From NCBI GenBank assembly GCA_017991025.1, contig JAGNMT010000202.1, positions 1 to 6,866 on the forward strand: a stretch of 6,866 nt of DNA, in the 5' to 3' direction. Position numbers and translations under genes: made by a program. The stretch's first letter is position 1; each line of letters opens with the position of its first letter. A model generated the notes under the pieces. The model made no database searches and was not told the DNA's origin. It saw only the letters and a list, made by a program, of their open reading frames with translations. Positions 5,248 through 6,866 of this stretch are shown piece after piece. The stretch is from Verrucomicrobiales bacterium. GTDB taxonomy: Bacteria; Verrucomicrobiota; Verrucomicrobiia; Verrucomicrobiales; DEV007.

Positions 5248-5351
5248 CACTATAAGAAACGTTCAACGCATTTCTCCGCTCGCCAACACCCCTTGCCTGG
5301 ATCCCGCCGATCCTGTCTGCCCGTCCCCAACGAAACGTCAACGGGCTGCTC
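5248..5351. other. Convergent intergenic region
   Basis: These 104 bases separate the stop codons of the sulfatase (plus) and the ligase (minus). A short hairpin, GGATC (5299-5303) with GATCC (5309-5313) around CCGCC, could be formed from either strand but has no T-run. GAAACGTTCAACG (5256-5268) and GAAACGTCAACG (5332-5343) form an imperfect direct repeat. Neither feature is a convincing bidirectional terminator. Confidence 0.4.
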
Positions 5352-6755
5352 CTACGCTCCAGTCGTTCCCCCGTTTCTCCGAAGAATTTTTTTCTTACCC
5401 ATCCCCTGGTGGTTGCGGGGAAAGGCATCGACGAAGGAGATGGTGAGTGCCGGTCGTTTCACGCGGAAACGCGCGAAGAGGCTCTCCATCTCATCGGACA
5501 CCCTCTTCCCGATGCCCTCCCGCGAGGCTGTCGAATCGGCTAGAATCAGGATCTCAATCGAAGGCGGCGACTCGGCGAAACTGATCTCGTGCTCAACGAC
5601 TCCGGGTAGATCCTCAACTCCCAGCGTGAGCGCCAGCGCCGGGATCCTGACAAGACCCCCGGCAAGTCCCTCCAGCTCCATCACATCATCGTCGCGCCCC
5701 TGCATCTTCCGGATGAGAGAAAACGGGGACCCGCAGGGACAATCCGGCGGTGAGACGGCAATCCGGTCCGTGACCTCATATCGGATCAGGGGCTGAGCGC
5801 GGTTCACGAGGTTGGTCAGGTAGAACTTGTCGGCGACCTCTCCGGGCGCGACGGGGTTGCCGGACGAGTCAACCGGTTCGATCACGCAGAGGTCCTCGAA
5901 GATATGAATCCCTCTATGAAAGGCGCAGTCGATCCCGAGACAGGGCATCTCGGATAATCCATAGTAGTTGAAAGGCCGCGAACCCCAGGCCCGCTCGATA
6001 CGTGCGGCAATAGAGTCGGTGAGCAGTTCACTGTGGGTGACGACGATCTGCGGCTGGATCGAGAGACGCCCTGAAAACTGCTCGAGCGCGAGGAGGCCGG
6101 CGATTGAGGCATAGGATGCAAGAACGTCCGGTCGGAAAGCATTCAAGTCGCGGACAATCTCATCGAGCGGGGCGGCGGCGGAGAGAAACCGGAATTCGTA
6201 AAGTCCGATATCACCTCCGAGCGGCAGGAGACGGCTGGCATGCATGGCATTGCCCGCCCCGATTGTCGCAATGCGCTTCCTTCGTCCAATCCGCGGGCGC
6301 AATCCGGTGAATCGCTGCCAGCGGAGCATCAACGCCAAAATCGTGATCCACTCTCGTCGATCCAGAACGAAGAGCCCGCGTCGTCCCGAGGTACCCGAGG
6401 TCGAAAGAATCCGGAATCTCTTTTTAAAGAGCCGAACCCCGTCTGACCGCCCGAGGTTCTCCAGGATTTCTGCAAGCCGCAGGCGGGGGTCCGTGACCAC
6501 CTCGTCAAAATGATCCATGATCATCGCTTTGTCGACGGGCGGCAGATCTCGCGGATGGAGAACACCGGAGACCTCGATTCCGGCGTACAGTCTGCGGTAG
6601 AAAGGCGAGTGTTCATTGGCGAAGCGAACCAGATCGGTGAACTGGCGTTGCTGCCACTCGCGCATCTGTTCCGCCGTCCATCGCTCCCGCTTCCGCAGTG
6701 CCCGCGCGGTCGACAAAAGGACGGGAACATTAAAGACTGCGCGTATGCCATTCAT
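5352..6755 (-). CDS. Phenylacetate-CoA ligase/CapK-like adenylate-forming enzyme
   Basis: The product has 467 residues, is cytosolic, and belongs to the ANL (AMP-binding) superfamily, PaaK/CapK branch. Family members activate a carboxylic acid with ATP and usually pass it to CoA. The evidence is the N-terminal helical region ending in SPFYRRLY (50-57), the nucleotide-binding loop STSGTSG (118-124), FNYYGLSE (262-269, with E269 as the expected Mg/ATP ligand), GIHIFED (282-288), LTNLVNRAQPLIRYEVTD (313-330), CPCG (339-342), KMQGRDDD (350-357) and a C-terminal lysine-rich GMGKKKILRR (451-460). This is the family's usual length. The specific acid is unknown: no other phenylacetate-pathway gene is nearby, and CapK-type relatives often occur in polysaccharide or secondary-metabolite loci. 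The ATG at 6755 has the best ribosome-site candidate of the window, GGTGAG just upstream. A frame from the right edge overlaps this start. C277, H280, C339 and C341 could form a metal site. Confidence 0.9.
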   Translation of the reverse strand: MNGIRAVFNVPVLLSTARALRKRERWTAEQMREWQQRQFTDLVRFANEHSPFYRRLYAGIEVSGVLHPRDLPPVDKAMIMDHFDEVVTDPRLRLAEILENLGRSDGVRLFKKRFRILSTSGTSGRRGLFVLDRREWITILALMLRWQRFTGLRPRIGRRKRIATIGAGNAMHASRLLPLGGDIGLYEFRFLSAAAPLDEIVRDLNAFRPDVLASYASIAGLLALEQFSGRLSIQPQIVVTHSELLTDSIAARIERAWGSRPFNYYGLSEMPCLGIDCAFHRGIHIFEDLCVIEPVDSSGNPVAPGEVADKFYLTNLVNRAQPLIRYEVTDRIAVSPPDCPCGSPFSLIRKMQGRDDDVMELEGLAGGLVRIPALALTLGVEDLPGVVEHEISFAESPPSIEILILADSTASREGIGKRVSDEMESLFARFRVKRPALTISFVDAFPRNHQGMGKKKILRRNGGTTGA

Positions 6756-6866
6756 CGCTCACCATCTTGCAGCTCAACGGGCCGAAAGAAAAGCGGCGAT
6801 TTGGTCGGCAGGGGTCGCCTACCTGAAAGTCCTGAACGCCGCCGCCCCGAAAAACTGACTTAAGAC
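6730..6866 (-). CDS. Possible 3' end of an upstream gene, partial at right edge
   Basis: A minus-strand frame is open from the window edge for about 45 codons to a TAA at 6730-6732, overlapping the ligase start by 26 bp in another frame. It would end FSFGPLSCKMVSDEWHTRSL. No domain is recognisable, and base use does not favour it strongly. An overlap with the ligase gene would fit an operon, but the remaining plus and minus frames here are also partly open. This is a weak call. Confidence 0.2.
   Translation of the reverse strand, partial: LKSVFRGGGVQDFQVGDPCRPNRRFSFGPLSCKMVSDEWHTRSL

Noticed and set aside
5380..5398. Run of seven A residues near the ligase 3' end as a programmed frameshift site
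   Set aside because: The codon phase gives G-AAA-AAA rather than a full slippery heptamer, it lies about a dozen codons from the normal stop, and a shift would only swap a short tail.
6616..6858. Plus-strand 80-codon frame at the right edge
   Set aside because: Most of it is antisense to the ligase N-terminus, and its sequence shows no domain or signal.
6754..6859. Short minus frame whose TGA overlaps the ligase ATG as ATGA
   Set aside because: It would be a classic coupling overlap, but the frame has a TAA only about 35 codons upstream and no ATG, GTG or TTG start between.

Overview
The window is ordinary-looking bacterial chromosome, moderately GC-rich. It holds six protein genes I can support, separated by fairly long non-coding stretches. 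I infer a member of the PVC group, most likely Verrucomicrobiota. Three things point there: a secreted Cys-type sulfatase next to an exported alpha/beta hydrolase of a kind common in Planctomycetes and Verrucomicrobia; an intergenic run of about 10-bp units resembling ACACGAAT/CACGAATGAA, which I remember as typical of Verrucomicrobia intergenic DNA; and starts that mostly lack a Shine-Dalgarno sequence. No rRNA, tRNA, integrase, transposase or CRISPR array is visible, so the phylum call is an inference.

Layout. Positions 102-1247 (minus) encode an exported protein with TPR-like helices and a C-terminal DUF4019-like domain. Positions 1248-1681 are non-coding but structured: three inverted repeats, one copy of an 18-bp sequence that recurs at 3612-3629, and the 10-bp tandem repeat. 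Positions 1682-2059 (minus) encode a conserved 125-residue cytosolic protein of unknown function. Just upstream of it on the same strand, 2116-2301 encodes a small glycine/serine-rich putative lipoprotein. Positions 2302-2547 form a divergent intergenic region with a clear hairpin and several GGWCC motifs.

On the plus strand, 2548-3516 encodes an exported alpha/beta hydrolase (HGGG and GGSAG motifs) and 3769-5247 encodes an exported type I sulfatase with a lysine-rich tail. A terminator- or attenuator-like hairpin lies between them at 3705-3736. Together they could remove ester decorations (acyl groups and sulfate) from an external polysaccharide or related substrate, but no glycoside hydrolase or transporter is in view to support a full utilisation locus. 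The sulfatase converges on a minus-strand PaaK/CapK-like adenylate-forming ligase (5352-6755). An open frame running in from the right edge overlaps the start of that gene and may be the tail of an upstream gene.

I did not find a convincing new system. The items most worth checking are the repeated 18-mer with its neighbouring hairpins, the hairpin upstream of the sulfatase, the non-canonical catalytic region of the hydrolase, the possible zinc site in the ligase, and the sulfatase's basic tail.
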